From: Candidatus Levyibacteriota bacterium
Lineage (GTDB): Bacteria; Patescibacteriota; Microgenomatia; Levybacterales; UBA12049
Direction of reading: 5' to 3'
DNA length: 37,780 bases
Assembly: GCA_016182205.1 (NCBI GenBank)
Contig: JACOXW010000003.1
Location: 1 to 37,780, forward strand
Shown: positions 36,913 through 37,780 of the stretch, piece after piece
How positions within the stretch are numbered: position 1 is the first letter of the stretch
Layout of the letters: each line of letters opens with the position of its first letter
The notes under the pieces: generated by a model
The model's database searches: none
What the model was told of the DNA's origin: nothing
What the model saw: only the letters and a program-made list of their open reading frames with translations
Position numbers and translations under genes: made by a program

Positions 36913-37780
36913 TTATTCACCTCCTCGTAATTCTACATTTACTAACACATCTTTTCCACTTAGTGCTTTGATGACATCGTGAAGTAATGTCTTGGCAGTA
37001 TCTTTCTCAAGCTGTTCTTTATGAAAAAGATGCTGCGTCTCTATTATAAATGTTTTTTCATCAAAAAGCTTCAATCTACATCCCCGAAGCACTCCTGCCA
37101 CAGTATAGTTTTTCTCTTTAATAGCATCAATAATCTGATACCAGAACGTCGTATCAGCTGGCTTTTGTTGCGTTGTCGGCTGTGATACATTCTCCACAGT
37201 AACCGGTTCCTGCCTTACCCCTTCTTTCACTACTGCCTCTTTACTACACCATTCAATTAAAGCTATTTCTAGCGGAAGCTGCGGTAATTGCGCAAAACGG
37301 AATTCTTTTTCCGCCTTCATGACGGTTTTGAGTATATCTTTTATTGCCGATAGTGGTAAAAATGGTTGGGTAGGCTCCTCACCCTTTGAAGCTTTTACTC
37401 CAGATGCCTGAAGAAGCATACTGTGAAGCCAGGACAGGAGCTGATCCATAAAATAGGCAGTATCTATGCCGTAAGACTCGATTTTCCCAAGCGCCTCCAA
37501 CCCTGCCTGAAGATCTTTTTTTATGAACGCCTGGACAACAATCTCAACAAGCGAAGAGACATGAAGTGTATTATATAAGTTTTCAACATCTTTTTTGTCA
37601 ATATTTTTTTCTTGTACTGAGGCGACAACTTCCTCAAAGATTTTTGCGCCGTCCCTAAAACTTCCGTCTGAAAGTGTTGCGATAAGATAAAGAGCATCAT
37701 CAGCTACAGAAATCTTTTCTCCTTTTGCGATACGTGAAAATGAATGTATTAATTCATCGGTAGTTGCCCTGGTAAATGGT
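36913..37780 (-). CDS. dnaX: DNA polymerase III gamma/tau subunit, C-terminal part (runs off window)
   Basis: The frame is open to base 37780, 289 residues in the window, with the start and AAA+ ATPase domain beyond it. The first visible residues (FTRATTDELIHSFSRIAKGEKISVADDALYLIATLSDGSFRDGAKIFEEVV) are lid and sensor-2 parts of the gamma/tau AAA+ module, with SDGSFRDG equal to the usual GSMRDA sensor-2 Arg motif. Domain III (about YNTLHVSSLVEIVVQAFIKKD) and a tau-like C-terminal tail follow. The subunit loads the sliding clamp. An in-frame TTG at 37500 is not a real start. Confidence 0.93.
   Translation of the reverse strand, partial: PFTRATTDELIHSFSRIAKGEKISVADDALYLIATLSDGSFRDGAKIFEEVVASVQEKNIDKKDVENLYNTLHVSSLVEIVVQAFIKKDLQAGLEALGKIESYGIDTAYFMDQLLSWLHSMLLQASGVKASKGEEPTQPFLPLSAIKDILKTVMKAEKEFRFAQLPQLPLEIALIEWCSKEAVVKEGVRQEPVTVENVSQPTTQQKPADTTFWYQIIDAIKEKNYTVAGVLRGCRLKLFDEKTFIIETQHLFHKEQLEKDTAKTLLHDVIKALSGKDVLVNVELRGGE

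Noticed and set aside
1-37780. CRISPR array, prophage or insertion sequence
   Set aside because: I saw no regularly spaced repeats, transposase or integrase motifs, or phage structural genes.

Overview
The window looks like a chromosomal segment of a Candidate Phyla Radiation (Patescibacteria) bacterium, possibly of the Microgenomates branch. The DNA is AT-rich and genes are packed tightly on both strands, with many convergent pairs sharing or abutting stop codons (TTAA at 5379-5382, adjacent stops at 23177-23182, overlaps at 26999-27002 and 30006-30011). Many proteins are one-helix or few-helix envelope proteins with Pro/Thr linkers (PTPTPS type), next to minimal housekeeping genes. No rRNA, standard tRNA, CRISPR array, transposase or phage module was seen. 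The lineage is an inference from style and gene content.

Layout. 1-2674: small membrane proteins, a DUF378 protein, an anchored lipoprotein-like protein and a membrane-anchored alpha/beta hydrolase. 2758-8249: an HrpA-type DEAH helicase, an unrecognised 416-residue protein, a LapA-domain protein and a multi-pass membrane protein. 8308-10627: an apparent control module made of a structured tRNA-like RNA with its own terminator, the AlkD glycosylase, a short HPF ribosome-hibernation factor preceded by a coupled 32-residue ORF, and a CRP/FNR-type regulator. Two TGTGA-N6-TCACA palindromes lie at class II activator spacing from -10 boxes. 10766-12422: a 40-residue KGG-like protein, a second DUF378 protein and an operon of a type-1 copper protein and a haem-type membrane protein. 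12538-18332: Maf, Dus, a lytic transglycosylase-like protein, MsrB, a stand-alone LigD phosphoesterase domain, a PQQ-type sugar dehydrogenase and Obg. 18337-22105: envelope genes (L,D-transpeptidase diverging from a VanW-like protein, and a repeat surface protein). 22181-28371: D-lactate-type dehydrogenase, an internally duplicated membrane protein, DUF2207, a broken hydrolase and a LytR_C protein. 28502-33309: a nucleotidyltransferase/phosphoesterase operon, CysS and an NRAMP-related transporter. 33312-37780: a dnaX-ybaB-prs-prs-recR cluster on the minus strand.

The strongest window-wide signal is in how genes start. About twenty genes have a sigma70-like -10 hexamer (often with a good -35 or an extended -10 TGn) ending only 6-8 nt before the start codon, with no Shine-Dalgarno sequence, so their mRNAs should be leaderless. 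A second class (several short envelope proteins, a 40-residue basic protein, and genes inside operons) has a leader and a strong GGAGGTGA-type ribosome-binding site. This rule moves several starts inward, for example to 2758, 9965, 13480 (GTG), 16158, 17361, 19708 and 20549. It also supports the 59-residue gene at 175-354.
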